Positions 1 through 7,889 of a DNA stretch of 64,000 nt are shown here, in pieces. This DNA is from Massilia sp. Root351 (GTDB taxonomy: Bacteria > Pseudomonadota > Gammaproteobacteria > Burkholderiales > Burkholderiaceae_D), in the NCBI RefSeq assembly GCF_001425045.1, contig NZ_LMDJ01000003.1, forward strand, positions 321,276 through 385,275, written 5' to 3'. The position numbers were made by a program, and so were the translations under genes. Each line of letters starts with the position of its first letter. Position 1 is the stretch's first letter. The notes below the pieces were generated by a model that saw only the letters and a program-made list of their open reading frames with translations, was not told the DNA's origin and did no database searches.

Positions 1-791
1 CGCGGCTGCTCGAAGATCTCTTTCTGCATGTAGTGGCGGTACGGACCCAGTTCGGCCGCGCCGGTGTGCGCGTGCACGGTCTTGACTTCGCGCTCGGCGG
101 ACTTACCGTTGACGTCCACGATCCACACTTTACCCAGTTGCAGGTCGACCACGTCGCCTTCTTCCAGGTAGATGATCTGGTTGCTGGTGCCGGCCAGCGC
201 CATGGCGTCCGAGGCGACGAAGTTTTCGCCTTCGCCGATGCCGACGATGAGCGGCGAGCCCTGCCGCGCTGCCACCACGCGGTGCGGCTCCTCGCGCGAG
301 AACACGGCGATGGCGTAAGCGCCGTGCAGGCGCTTGACGGCTTGCTGCACGGTCTCGAACAGGTCGCCGTTGTACATATGGTCGACCAGGTGGGCGATCA
401 CTTCGGTGTCGGTCTGGCTCTGGAACACATAACCCAGCGCGGTCAGTTCGGCGCGCAGCTCGTCGTGGTTTTCGATGATGCCGTTGTGGACCAGCGCGAT
501 GCGCGCGTTGTCCGAGCTAGGCGAGAAGTGCGGGTGGGCGTTGTGCGAGGCGGGTGCGCCGTGTGTGGCCCAGCGGGTGTGGGCGATGCCGGTAAAGCCG
601 CTCAGGCCGGTTTCCGCGACCTGCTTTTCCAGGTCGGCCACGCGCGAGGTGCTGCGCGAGCGCTGCAGTTGGCCGTTCACGTGCAGCGCCACGCCGCAGG
701 AGTCGTAGCCTCGGTATTCCAGGCGCTTCAGGCCTTCGAGCAGGATGGGGGTGATGTTACGTTGCGCTACCGCGCCGACGATGCCGCACAT
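1..791 (-). CDS. glmS: Glutamine--fructose-6-phosphate aminotransferase, N-terminal part
   Basis: Makes glucosamine-6-phosphate from fructose-6-phosphate and glutamine, the first step toward UDP-GlcNAc for peptidoglycan and LPS. The protein starts MCGIVGA, so Cys2, the glutaminase nucleophile after Met removal, is in place. The visible ~263 residues cover the class II glutamine amidotransferase domain (TRWATHG and HNGIIEN motifs) and the start of the linker. The isomerase SIS domains lie outside the window, so the gene is truncated by the window edge rather than broken. It is divergent from an Lrp-type regulator, and glmU lies 12 kb away. Confidence 0.97.
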   Translation of the reverse strand, partial: MCGIVGAVAQRNITPILLEGLKRLEYRGYDSCGVALHVNGQLQRSRSTSRVADLEKQVAETGLSGFTGIAHTRWATHGAPASHNAHPHFSPSSDNARIALVHNGIIENHDELRAELTALGYVFQSQTDTEVIAHLVDHMYNGDLFETVQQAVKRLHGAYAIAVFSREEPHRVVAARQGSPLIVGIGEGENFVASDAMALAGTSNQIIYLEEGDVVDLQLGKVWIVDVNGKSAEREVKTVHAHTGAAELGPYRHYMQKEIFEQP

Positions 792-840
792 GAAAACCTC
801 TGTATGGATAGTTAATGAATCCATACTAGAGCAGCGGTCT

Positions 841-914
841 TGAAATAAGCTTTCTAAATTCAATCGTGTATGAAATATTCTTTCATTCAAGTATAATAAT
901 GAAATTAAATTTCA
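841..914. promoter_or_regulatory. Three phased 15-bp Lrp/AsnC-type operator boxes
   Basis: Three 15-mers share the form TGAAA-N5-TTTCW: 841-855 (right arm TTTCT), 871-885 (tgaaatattctttca) and 900-914 (tgaaattaaatttca). They start 30 and 29 bp apart, close to three DNA turns, so they face the same side of the helix. A TATAAT -10-like hexamer (892-897) lies between the second and third boxes. Lrp-family octamers are known to wrap DNA over regularly spaced 15-bp sites and to repress their own genes, so autoregulation of the downstream regulator is likely and co-control of glmS possible. The boxes are seen; the binding protein is inferred. Confidence 0.6.
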
Positions 915-932
915 CTTAATGTCTTATATTTT

Positions 933-1400
933 ATGAATATTCCAGAACTGGATGAAGTAGACCGTCGCATCCTGAACGTGCTGCAGCAGAATGCGGCTTT
1001 GACCAATGCCGAGCTGGCACTTGCAGTGCACGTGTCGCCGCCCACGTGCTTACGGCGCGTGAAGCAGCTGACGGAAACCGGGGTGATCCAGCGGCAGGTC
1101 GCTATCGTATCACCGGAAAGCGTGGGCGCGCGCCTCACTGCCATCGTGGAGATCACGCTGGATGTGCAGGCGGCCGAACGCATGGCGGAGTTCGAGCAGC
1201 ATGTAGCAGGCGACGACGCGGTGCTGCAGTGCTACCGGGTGTCGCCGGGGCCGGACTTCGTGCTGGTGATACAGGTGGCGGACATGCCAGCCTACAACGC
1301 GCTGGCGCACCGGCTGTTCGCGGCGCATACCAACGTGCGCAACGTGAAAACCTACTTCTCCACCCTGCGCAGCAAGTTCGAAACGCGCATCGCGGTGTAG
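933..1400 (+). CDS. Lrp/AsnC family transcriptional regulator
   Basis: 155-residue DNA-binding regulator of usual family length. The N-terminal winged helix-turn-helix (about residues 6-60, DEVDRRILNVLQQN and PPTCLRRVKQL) is followed by a RAM/ligand-binding domain (about 70-145) with the typical YRVSPGPDFVLVIQVADM strand. The family responds to amino acids as octamers. It is divergent from glmS with three phased boxes in between, so it probably regulates itself and perhaps amino-sugar synthesis. The specific effector cannot be read from the sequence. Confidence 0.93.
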   Translation: MNIPELDEVDRRILNVLQQNAALTNAELALAVHVSPPTCLRRVKQLTETGVIQRQVAIVSPESVGARLTAIVEITLDVQAAERMAEFEQHVAGDDAVLQCYRVSPGPDFVLVIQVADMPAYNALAHRLFAAHTNVRNVKTYFSTLRSKFETRIAV

Positions 1401-1565
1401 CTTATACAGGCTTATCCATAGCTTATCCAAGGTTTATCCAACGATTATTCAACCGTATATCCACCGTATATTCACCGCTTATGCACGGGGTTATCCACCA
1501 TCTTTACCACGGTTATACCAGCCTTATTCCATGCTTTTCCAGAGGGTTTTCTACAGGGTTGTCCA
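1401..1565 (+). repeat. Phased array of 15 degenerate DnaA-box-like 11-mers
   Basis: Starting right after the regulator stop codon, the strand reads as successive variants of cTTATCCA (cttataca, cttatcca, tttatcca, attattca, tatatcca, cttatgca, gttatcca, cttttcca and others). The last four bases of the units fall at 1405, 1415, 1426, 1437, 1448, 1460, 1471, 1482, 1494, 1506, 1517, 1528, 1538, 1550 and 1562, so spacing is 10-12 bp, mean about 11.2. All units point the same way. TTATCCACA is the DnaA box. A perfect 9-mer is not repeated, so most sites would be weak. The array runs into the 3' end of the DUF3325 gene. Confidence 0.7.
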
Positions 1566-1886
1566 CAGGCCGAAAATGGCGCTGACGGGCGCCAAAGCCG
1601 CACCCAGCCTTGCTCCGTAGGGCAACAGGAAGGCCAGGATCAGCGCGCCGGCAGTGAGAAAGCCGGTCCAGCCGACTACGCCAGCGCCGACGCCCCACAA
1701 ATCGCTGCAGGAAAGCAGGGCTGCCGCCAGCAGCAGCGCGCCGGCCACGCGCAGGCTGCTGCGCGCGAGGGGCGTGGCATCGCGGCCGCGCCATTGCTGG
1801 TGGTGGCGGTCCATCGCCAGTGCCAGGGCAGCCATGCCCGCGTAGCACAGCGCCAGCGCGCCCAGAGTTTGCAGCGCGGCCATCAT
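1551..1886 (-). CDS. DUF3325 family small membrane protein
   Basis: 111-residue inner-membrane protein with about three or four hydrophobic segments (LGALALCYAGMAALALAMD, VAGALLLAAALLSC, TGFLTAGALILAFLLPYGA). DUF3325 proteins typically end TonB-receptor/PepSY iron-uptake operons, as here. The start at 1886 overlaps the upstream PepSY stop codon in ATGA form, which supports translational coupling; a second Met codon follows directly. The longer open frame to 2111 is Arg-rich shadow sequence of the PepSY gene. Its biochemical role is unknown. Its 3' end carries the last units of the phased repeat array. Confidence 0.8.
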   Translation of the reverse strand: MMAALQTLGALALCYAGMAALALAMDRHHQQWRGRDATPLARSSLRVAGALLLAAALLSCSDLWGVGAGVVGWTGFLTAGALILAFLLPYGARLGAALAPVSAIFGLWTTL

Positions 1887-3505
1887 GCACCGGCCTTGCC
1901 GGCGGTGCGGGCGCCGGCGACAGCGGCGGTATTGCTCGCCGCAGGCTTGGCGGCCGCTCCGCCGCGCACGCGCCAGGCGGCGGCTACCAACAGCAGGCCG
2001 AAGGCGAGCGAGGTCAACTCCACGCCGGCGCGCTCCCAGTCCCCTTGCGCGACGTAGCCGGCGAAGTGCTGGCCGGTGGTGGCGGCGTTCAGCGCCGGCA
2101 GCAGCAGGCAAAGCGTTGCGGCGGCGAGCAACTGTTCGCGCCAGGCCTGCGCGGCGGGACGCAGGGCGGCGTGCAACAGGGTGGCCAGCCAGGCGCCGAA
2201 GAAGGCGAGAATCTCCCAGTCATGCCGCTCGTCGATGCCGAGCGGGACCAGGCGGTTGGCCCACAGGTAGCCGATGCAGGCCAGCGACAGGCCTGCAATC
2301 GAGGCCACGTTGAGCACTTCAATCAGGCGGTACACCTGCGGCGTGCGCGCGCCGAACTCGCGCTGCGACTTCTGGCGCCGCTTCACCATGAACAGGACGG
2401 CGCCGCTGGCCATCATGGCGGTGCCGGCCAGGCCGGACACGAAGTACAGCCAGCGGATGGCGCTGCCGGCGAAGTGCAGGCGGTGCAGCTCGTCCAGGGT
2501 GCTCATAGTGGCGCGGGCGCCGTTGGCGGGCGCGCGGTGCGGCATGCGCGTCTCCAGCAGGGCCCCGCTGACGCCGTCGAAGGTGAGCACGCCGCGCGTG
2601 CTGAGCAGGTTACCGTCCTGCGTGGCGGGGGACGTGGTGCCGTACACCTGCACCGTCATGCCGGCGTCGCCCGGATGGTTGATCACCACCGCGAACACGG
2701 GGCTGCGGAAGGTTTCCTCGGCCTGCCGCACCAGCGGCGCCAGTGGTGCCAGCACGCCTGGCCTGCCGGTTGCGCCCCGTTCGGGCCCGTAGTCCTTCAC
2801 GTTAACGTGGCCTTCGCCGCGCAGCTGCTGCGCCCACAGCACAGCCGGCACGTAGGTGTGCCAGCTGATCGCCAGGCCGCTGTAGACGATGACGAACAGG
2901 AAGGGCAGCGTGAGCACGCCCAGGTTGTGCGCATCCAGCCAGGAGCGCTGGCCCTTGGCGGGACGGAAGGTGAAGAAGTCCTTGAAGATGCGCTTGTGGG
3001 TGATGACGCCGGAGATCAGCGCCACCAGCATGGCCACCGATGCGGCGCCGACTATCCACAGGCCGGCGACGCCGGCGTGCAGCGCGTGGTGGAACTCCAC
3101 GAAGTGGTTGCCGCCCGCCGTGTCGCGCACGGTGCGCGCTTCCTCCGGCAGTTCGGTGCCGGTGGCGGTGGAGACGTGCGCGTCCTCGTAGCGGCCCTGC
3201 GCATTGAGCCAATAGATGTTGAAGCGCTGTTCGCCTTCGCGCGGCCACAATTCCCACATGTTGCTGTGCGGGGCTTTCCGCTGTAGCAACGCCAGCCCGT
3301 GCGCCAGTTGCGCGTCATGGTTGCCGGCGCGCGCGTAGGGCGCGGCGTCGGCGTGCATCGGCGCTTCCGGGCGCATCCAGTCGGAGATGGCGTCGGTGAA
3401 GACGCTCAGGGTGCCGGTCAGGAATATGGCGAAGGCGAGCCAGCAGAACCACAGGCCGCCCCAGGTGTGCAGCCAGGACATGCGCTGCCGCAGGCCGCCG
3501 CTCAC
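1883..3505 (-). CDS. PepSY-associated TM helix protein (iron-reductase-like)
   Basis: 540-residue inner-membrane protein. It has an N-terminal helix after MSWLHTWGGLWFCWLAFAIFLTG, a large periplasmic PepSY-containing stretch with conserved His (HALHAGVAGLW), central helices (TLPFLFVIVYSGLAISWHTYVPAVLW) and four or five C-terminal helices. The family is found with TonB-dependent siderophore receptors and is thought to act in reductive release of iron from siderophores at the inner membrane. It overlaps DUF3649 upstream and DUF3325 downstream by 4 bases each. Electron donor and substrate are not deducible. Confidence 0.88.
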   Translation of the reverse strand: MSGGLRQRMSWLHTWGGLWFCWLAFAIFLTGTLSVFTDAISDWMRPEAPMHADAAPYARAGNHDAQLAHGLALLQRKAPHSNMWELWPREGEQRFNIYWLNAQGRYEDAHVSTATGTELPEEARTVRDTAGGNHFVEFHHALHAGVAGLWIVGAASVAMLVALISGVITHKRIFKDFFTFRPAKGQRSWLDAHNLGVLTLPFLFVIVYSGLAISWHTYVPAVLWAQQLRGEGHVNVKDYGPERGATGRPGVLAPLAPLVRQAEETFRSPVFAVVINHPGDAGMTVQVYGTTSPATQDGNLLSTRGVLTFDGVSGALLETRMPHRAPANGARATMSTLDELHRLHFAGSAIRWLYFVSGLAGTAMMASGAVLFMVKRRQKSQREFGARTPQVYRLIEVLNVASIAGLSLACIGYLWANRLVPLGIDERHDWEILAFFGAWLATLLHAALRPAAQAWREQLLAAATLCLLLPALNAATTGQHFAGYVAQGDWERAGVELTSLAFGLLLVAAAWRVRGGAAAKPAASNTAAVAGARTAGKAGA

Positions 3506-3843
3506 GCCGCACCCCGCTGCGCCAGCACCAGCAATGCCGCCGAGGCGCCCAGCACGGCGGTCGCGCCCAACAGGCTACCCCATGCCTTGGCCGGGCTGCG
3601 CACGCCGAAGGCCCAGATGATGGCCAGCGCGTACAGCACCAGTCCCCACAGCGCGCCGCCCAGCAGCGCATCGGATGGCAGGCCGTCGCGGTCGACGAAC
3701 ATCACCGAGGCCAGCACGGCGCCGGCAGATGCGAACAGATAGCCCCCCAGCAGCGCGGCCAGGGTGCGCGCGAGCACAGGGCGCCGCGTGTTGAGGAGGA
3801 GTGCGAGCCGGCTGGTGGCGGTGGCAGCGTGCTTGGTGGTCAT
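3502..3843 (-). CDS. DUF3649 family membrane protein, iron-uptake operon
   Basis: 113-residue protein with three or four hydrophobic helices (TLAALLGGYLFASAGAVLAS, GGALWGLVLYALAIIWAFGV, LLGATAVLGASAALLVLAQ). DUF3649 proteins are recurrently encoded between a TonB-dependent siderophore receptor and a PepSY protein, exactly the position here (28 bases after the receptor, ATGA overlap with PepSY). A helper role in iron handling is inferred from neighbours only; no catalytic motif is visible. Confidence 0.82.
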   Translation of the reverse strand: MTTKHAATATSRLALLLNTRRPVLARTLAALLGGYLFASAGAVLASVMFVDRDGLPSDALLGGALWGLVLYALAIIWAFGVRSPAKAWGSLLGATAVLGASAALLVLAQRGAA

Positions 3844-3871
3844 GATGGCTCCCGATCGGTGCTGGTGATGC

Positions 3872-6298
3872 TTACTGGAAGCGGTAGTTCAGCGACAGCG
3901 ACACATTGCGCGGCTCGCCCCAGAACACGCTGTCGTAGAAGCCCACGTTGCGGTAGTAGTGCTTGTCCAGCAGGTTGCTGATGTTGAGCTGTACGCTGGC
4001 CTGCCGGTTGATGCGGTAGGAGGCCATGGCGCTCACCAGCGCATACGCGCCCTGTTCGAGACGCGCTTCTTCGGTCTTCGGCGCCTTCGGACGGCCGTAC
4101 CACGACTCGCCGTAGGTAGCGCTTTGCGCAGTGATGCCGGCGCCCAGTTTCAGGCCTTGCCACGCGCCGCCGAAGTCGTAGGCGCCGGACAGGCGCAGCA
4201 GGTGGCGCGGCTGGGTGGGCACGGCGCGCTTGCCGTTCGCTTCGCTGGCGTCCAGCCAGGTATAGCCGGCGCTCAGGTTCCAGCCCGCCGCCACCTGGCC
4301 GGACAGGTCGAACTCCAGGCCGCGCGCGGTGATGCCTTCGCCGTTGGCCACATAGGCCATGCCGCCGTCCGGCAGCGTGAAGCCGGGGGCCACGCTCTTG
4401 TCCAGTTCCGCCAGGTTTTTTTTCTTGGTCTGGAAGGCGGCGGCGGACGCGTTAAGGCGGCCGTTGAGGTATTCGCCCTTGATGCCCAGTTCCGCGTTGG
4501 TGCCGGTCTCCGGCGGCAGGAAGTTGTTGTTTTTGTCTCTGCTGGTTTGCGGATTGAACAAGGTGGTGTAGCTGGCGTAGGCAGACAGGTTGTCGCCCAG
4601 GTCCAGCACCAGGCCGACGTAGGGCGTGCGCTCGTCGGGCATGGCGACGGAGTCGGTGGTGCCGGTGTGCTTGCCGCTGGAATCGAAGTTGCGGGTCTCG
4701 GTGCGGTAGCTGCTAATGCGCGCGCCAACGATGGCGGTGAGGCTGTCGGCGAGGCTGAAACGGCCGGCCAGATAGGCGCCGGTCAGGCGCGTGACGCCTT
4801 CGCTGCGGGTGCCGTCCGGGATGAATACGGGGCGCGGGATATTGCCGGTCCAGATGCGGTAATCCGGAATCTTGGCCGGGTATTTCACGTCCGCTTCACC
4901 GCCTTGCGTAGTGTAGGTCTGGTTGCCGCCGTTCCAGCCTGCGATCAGGGTGTGGCGGCGGCCCAGCAGGGAGAAGGGGCCGGTGGCGTAGACGTCGAAG
5001 TTGTCGTCCACGTATTCGCCTTCACCCCACACACCGGTCCATAGCGTCATGCCGGCGCCGGTAGCGGCATTCGGGTAGCCGCTGCCGCCGTTGACCACGG
5101 CGGTGTTGTTGCGGCTGGTGGTGCGCGCATAGCCGGCGTGCAGTTTCCAGTTGTTGGCGAAGCGCTGGTCAACCGAGGCAAACACGGTTTCCTGTTCGTT
5201 GGCCCAGGTGCTCCACGGTGCGCTCAGGCTGAAGTTGCGCGGCAGGTTGGCCAGTCCGCCTTCCGAGTTCCAGTACGGCACTGCGCCCCAGGTGGAGCCC
5301 TTGGGGGCGTTGTGCTGGAAGTCCGCGCCCACGGTCAGCAGGGTGCGTTCGGCCAGATCCGCTTCCACGATGGCCATGCCGACGGTTTTGCGCTCCTGGT
5401 ACATATCCATGTAGGAGTCGCGTTCCTGGTGCGCCACGGCGGCGCGTCCGCGCACGCTGCCATCCGCCGCCAGCGGAATGGACAGGTCGGCTTCCACGCG
5501 CTTGCTGTCCCAGCGCCCCAGCACCACCCCGGCGTTGCCCTGCAAGGTGCGCGTAGGGCGCTTGCGCACCATGTTGATGGCGGCGGACGGGTCGCCGGTG
5601 CCGCCCATCAGGCCACTGGCGCCGCGCACCACTTCCACGCGGTCGTACAGGATGGTGTCCGACAGCGGCGCGTTGCCGCCTTGCGGCATGCCGTCCACCT
5701 GGATGTTGTTGATACCGAAACCGCGCGCATAGTAGCGCGTGCGCTCGCTGTCCTGCTGGCCGACCATGATGCCGGTGGTTTGCGCCAGCGCTTCGTCCAG
5801 GCGGCTGATGCCCAGGTCGTCCATGCGCGCGCGGGTGATGACGCTGACCGACTGCGGCGTATCGCGCACCGACATTTCCATGCGGGTGGCGGTGCGCATG
5901 GCGCCGCTGGTATAGGAACCGGTGCCTTCGGTGCTGGCGCCGAGCGCCTGGCCCAGCACCGTCACCTGCTGCATCACGGCCGCGTTTTGCGCCGTGGCTG
6001 CGGCCGCAGTTTTCCGCAGCACGTACACGCCGCCGCCCTGCTGGGCCGCTTCCAGGCCGCTGCCTTCCAGCAGTTGCGCGAAGCCTTCGGCAACGCCGTA
6101 GTTGCCTTGCAGGCCGCGCGTGGACAGGCCGTCGGTCAGCGCCGGGTTGGACGACAGGGTGACGCCGCTCTGGCCTGCGAAGCGCGACAGCGCCGGACTG
6201 AGGGCGCCCCCGGCAATCTGGTAGTCCTTGGCGAGGGCCAGGGTAGGTGCGGCCGCTGCGGCGGCGATCATGACGGCGGTGATGGACGTGCGAACCAT
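3872..6298 (-). CDS. TonB-dependent siderophore receptor with STN signalling domain
   Basis: 808-residue outer-membrane receptor. It has a signal peptide (MVRTSITAVMIAAAAAAPTL), an STN domain (about residues 25-100) that talks to a FecR-type anti-sigma factor, a plug domain (about 150-260, DTPQSVSVITRARMDDL and ARGFGINNIQVDGMP) and a 22-strand beta barrel ending LSLNYRFQ. The STN domain makes it a transducing, FecA/FpvA-like receptor, matching the adjacent FecR and sigma genes. The start at 6298 is chosen because AAGGA lies just upstream and a signal peptide follows. The siderophore is probably ferric-hydroxamate or catecholate type, but the substrate cannot be assigned. Confidence 0.94.
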   Translation of the reverse strand: MVRTSITAVMIAAAAAAPTLALAKDYQIAGGALSPALSRFAGQSGVTLSSNPALTDGLSTRGLQGNYGVAEGFAQLLEGSGLEAAQQGGGVYVLRKTAAAATAQNAAVMQQVTVLGQALGASTEGTGSYTSGAMRTATRMEMSVRDTPQSVSVITRARMDDLGISRLDEALAQTTGIMVGQQDSERTRYYARGFGINNIQVDGMPQGGNAPLSDTILYDRVEVVRGASGLMGGTGDPSAAINMVRKRPTRTLQGNAGVVLGRWDSKRVEADLSIPLAADGSVRGRAAVAHQERDSYMDMYQERKTVGMAIVEADLAERTLLTVGADFQHNAPKGSTWGAVPYWNSEGGLANLPRNFSLSAPWSTWANEQETVFASVDQRFANNWKLHAGYARTTSRNNTAVVNGGSGYPNAATGAGMTLWTGVWGEGEYVDDNFDVYATGPFSLLGRRHTLIAGWNGGNQTYTTQGGEADVKYPAKIPDYRIWTGNIPRPVFIPDGTRSEGVTRLTGAYLAGRFSLADSLTAIVGARISSYRTETRNFDSSGKHTGTTDSVAMPDERTPYVGLVLDLGDNLSAYASYTTLFNPQTSRDKNNNFLPPETGTNAELGIKGEYLNGRLNASAAAFQTKKKNLAELDKSVAPGFTLPDGGMAYVANGEGITARGLEFDLSGQVAAGWNLSAGYTWLDASEANGKRAVPTQPRHLLRLSGAYDFGGAWQGLKLGAGITAQSATYGESWYGRPKAPKTEEARLEQGAYALVSAMASYRINRQASVQLNISNLLDKHYYRNVGFYDSVFWGEPRNVSLSLNYRFQ

Positions 6299-6390
6299 GA
6301 AAACTTTCCTTGTGCGTGAATGAGTTGTGCTGCTCCTGAGTTGTTTGACACGCGAGGTTCGGAAAGGGGACACGCCGGCGCGAAATAAGC

Positions 6391-7323
6391 TCAGGCCGGC
6401 GCCACGGTGATCCAGTAGCGGGTGCGCGCCTGGAGGCGCACAGGGAGGGAGGAGGCCAAGGCCTTGAGCACGCCGTCCGTGTCGCGCAGCTGGAAGGCGC
6501 CGGAAACGCGCAGATGCGCGGCGGCGGGGTCGCAGCGCAGCAGCCCGGGACGATAGCGCGCCAGTTCGGCGATGAATTCGCCCAAGGGCATGCGCTCGGC
6601 GTACAGCACGCCGTCCACCCAGGCGGCGGCCGCGTCCTCGTTCAGGCCTTCGACGGCGCCGCCGGCGGTGCTGAAACGGGTCTGGCTGCCGGCAGGCAAC
6701 CGGTAGGCGGATGCGTTGGCTGGGGAGACTTCGACTGCGCCTTGCAGCACGGCGAGGCGGGTGTGGGCTTCATCCAGGCGCACCGTGAAGCGGGTGCCGA
6801 GCGCGCGCATGGAGCCTTGCGGACCGCGCACGATGAAAGACCGCCCTGCCGGATCGGGCGCGGTCTGGACCAGGATCTCGCCGCGCAGCAGGTGCACGGT
6901 GCGCGTGGCGGCATCGAAGCGGACATTGAGTGCGGTATCGGTGTTGAGGGTGAGGCTGCTGCCGTCGGGCAAGGTGATATCGCGGCGCTCGCCGGCGGCG
7001 GTGCACTGGTCGGCGCGCCATTCGTCCCACGGCGCGGCGCGCCAGGCGGCCCAGCCCAGTGGGGCGCCGGTGAGCACCAGCGCCAGCGTCTTGACGGCGT
7101 TGCGGCGGCTGGCGGCGCGGCGCAGTGCGGGGGCGGCCAGGGCGGATGGCACGCTGTCCAGTGTTCCAGTGACTTGTTCGGCGCGGCGCCAGGCGCGTTC
7201 ATGCTCTTCGCTTTCGGCGCGCCAGGCGCGCCAGCGCCTGCGGGCGGCGGGGGACAGGCCGCCGTCCTGCATGCGCATCATCCAATACGCGGCTTCGCGC
7301 GCGGCGCGCTGGGAGAGGTTCAT
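6391..7323 (-). CDS. fecR: FecR family anti-sigma factor / sigma regulator
   Basis: 310-residue single-pass inner-membrane regulator. The cytoplasmic N-terminal DUF4880-like domain (NLSQRAAREAAYWMMRMQDG) holds the sigma factor, a transmembrane segment follows near residue 85 (TLALVLTGAPLGWAAW), and the periplasmic FecR domain (about 110-210, DGSSLTLNTDTALNVRF) plus a C-terminal part contact the STN domain of the receptor. The start at 7323 is preferred because it overlaps the sigma-factor stop as ATGA. It relays siderophore binding at the outer membrane to the sigma factor encoded upstream. Confidence 0.92.
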   Translation of the reverse strand: MNLSQRAAREAAYWMMRMQDGGLSPAARRRWRAWRAESEEHERAWRRAEQVTGTLDSVPSALAAPALRRAASRRNAVKTLALVLTGAPLGWAAWRAAPWDEWRADQCTAAGERRDITLPDGSSLTLNTDTALNVRFDAATRTVHLLRGEILVQTAPDPAGRSFIVRGPQGSMRALGTRFTVRLDEAHTRLAVLQGAVEVSPANASAYRLPAGSQTRFSTAGGAVEGLNEDAAAAWVDGVLYAERMPLGEFIAELARYRPGLLRCDPAAAHLRVSGAFQLRDTDGVLKALASSLPVRLQARTRYWITVAPA

Positions 7324-7844
7324 GCGTGGTCCGGCGCGTGCAGGATGCACTGCTCGAAAGCCAGCGCCATGTAGCGCTTGACAGTGCGCACGGTGACGCC
7401 GATCCGTTCGCCGATCTCGGCATAGGTTAGCCCTTCGAGCTGGGACAGCAGGAAGGCTTCGCGGGCTTTTTGCGGCAGGCTGTCAAGCATGGCGTCGATT
7501 TCGTGCAGCGTTTCCAGCAGCGCCAGGCGCTCCTCGGGGGACGGGGCAAGCGCGGGCGGCATTTGCGCCAGCACTTCCAGATAGGCCAGTTCCAGCGACT
7601 GCCGGCGCGCGTGGTTGATGAGCAAGTGGCGCGCCACCGTGGTCAGGTAGGCGCGCGGCTCCTGGATGGCCGGAGCGCGCTTTTCCTGGTGCAGGCAGAG
7701 GATGCGCATGAAGGTGTCGTGCGCGAGGTCGGCCGCATGGTCGGCGCCATTGAGCTTGCGGCGCAGCCAGCCCACCAGCCAGCCGTGGTGGTCCACATAC
7801 ATGGCGGCGAGGTCGGAGCGGGGCGCGAGGGCGATGGTGGACAC
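7320..7844 (-). CDS. ECF sigma factor, FecI-like
   Basis: 174-residue extracytoplasmic-function sigma factor of the iron-starvation (FecI) group. Region 2 (ADLAHDTFMRILCL, AYLTTVARHLLINHARR) and region 4 (TYAEIGERIGVTVRTVKRYMALAF) are clear. It heads the operon with fecR and the TonB receptor. A Fur-box-like sequence lies 23 bases upstream of the start, so transcription should rise when iron is scarce. By analogy with FecI/PvdS it directs RNA polymerase to the receptor promoter. Confidence 0.93.
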   Translation of the reverse strand: MSTIALAPRSDLAAMYVDHHGWLVGWLRRKLNGADHAADLAHDTFMRILCLHQEKRAPAIQEPRAYLTTVARHLLINHARRQSLELAYLEVLAQMPPALAPSPEERLALLETLHEIDAMLDSLPQKAREAFLLSQLEGLTYAEIGERIGVTVRTVKRYMALAFEQCILHAPDHA

Positions 7845-7866
7845 GGGAACATCCTGACATATAAAT

Positions 7867-7885
7867 GCGAATGATTCTCATTATA
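7867..7885. promoter_or_regulatory. Fur box upstream of the ECF sigma factor
   Basis: The 19-mer gcgaatgattctcattata matches 14 of 19 positions of the consensus GATAATGATAATCATTATC, including the core AATGAT and TCATTAT halves. It lies just upstream of the sigma-factor gene and just downstream of the efflux operon, so iron-dependent repression of the sigma-fecR-receptor operon is the simplest reading. Confidence 0.75.
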
Positions 7886-7889
7886 CATA

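Noticed and set aside
1046..1585. 180-codon open frame overlapping the Lrp gene and the phased array
   Set aside because: It is an out-of-frame shadow of the Lrp gene extended through repeats; no ribosome binding site and no domain.
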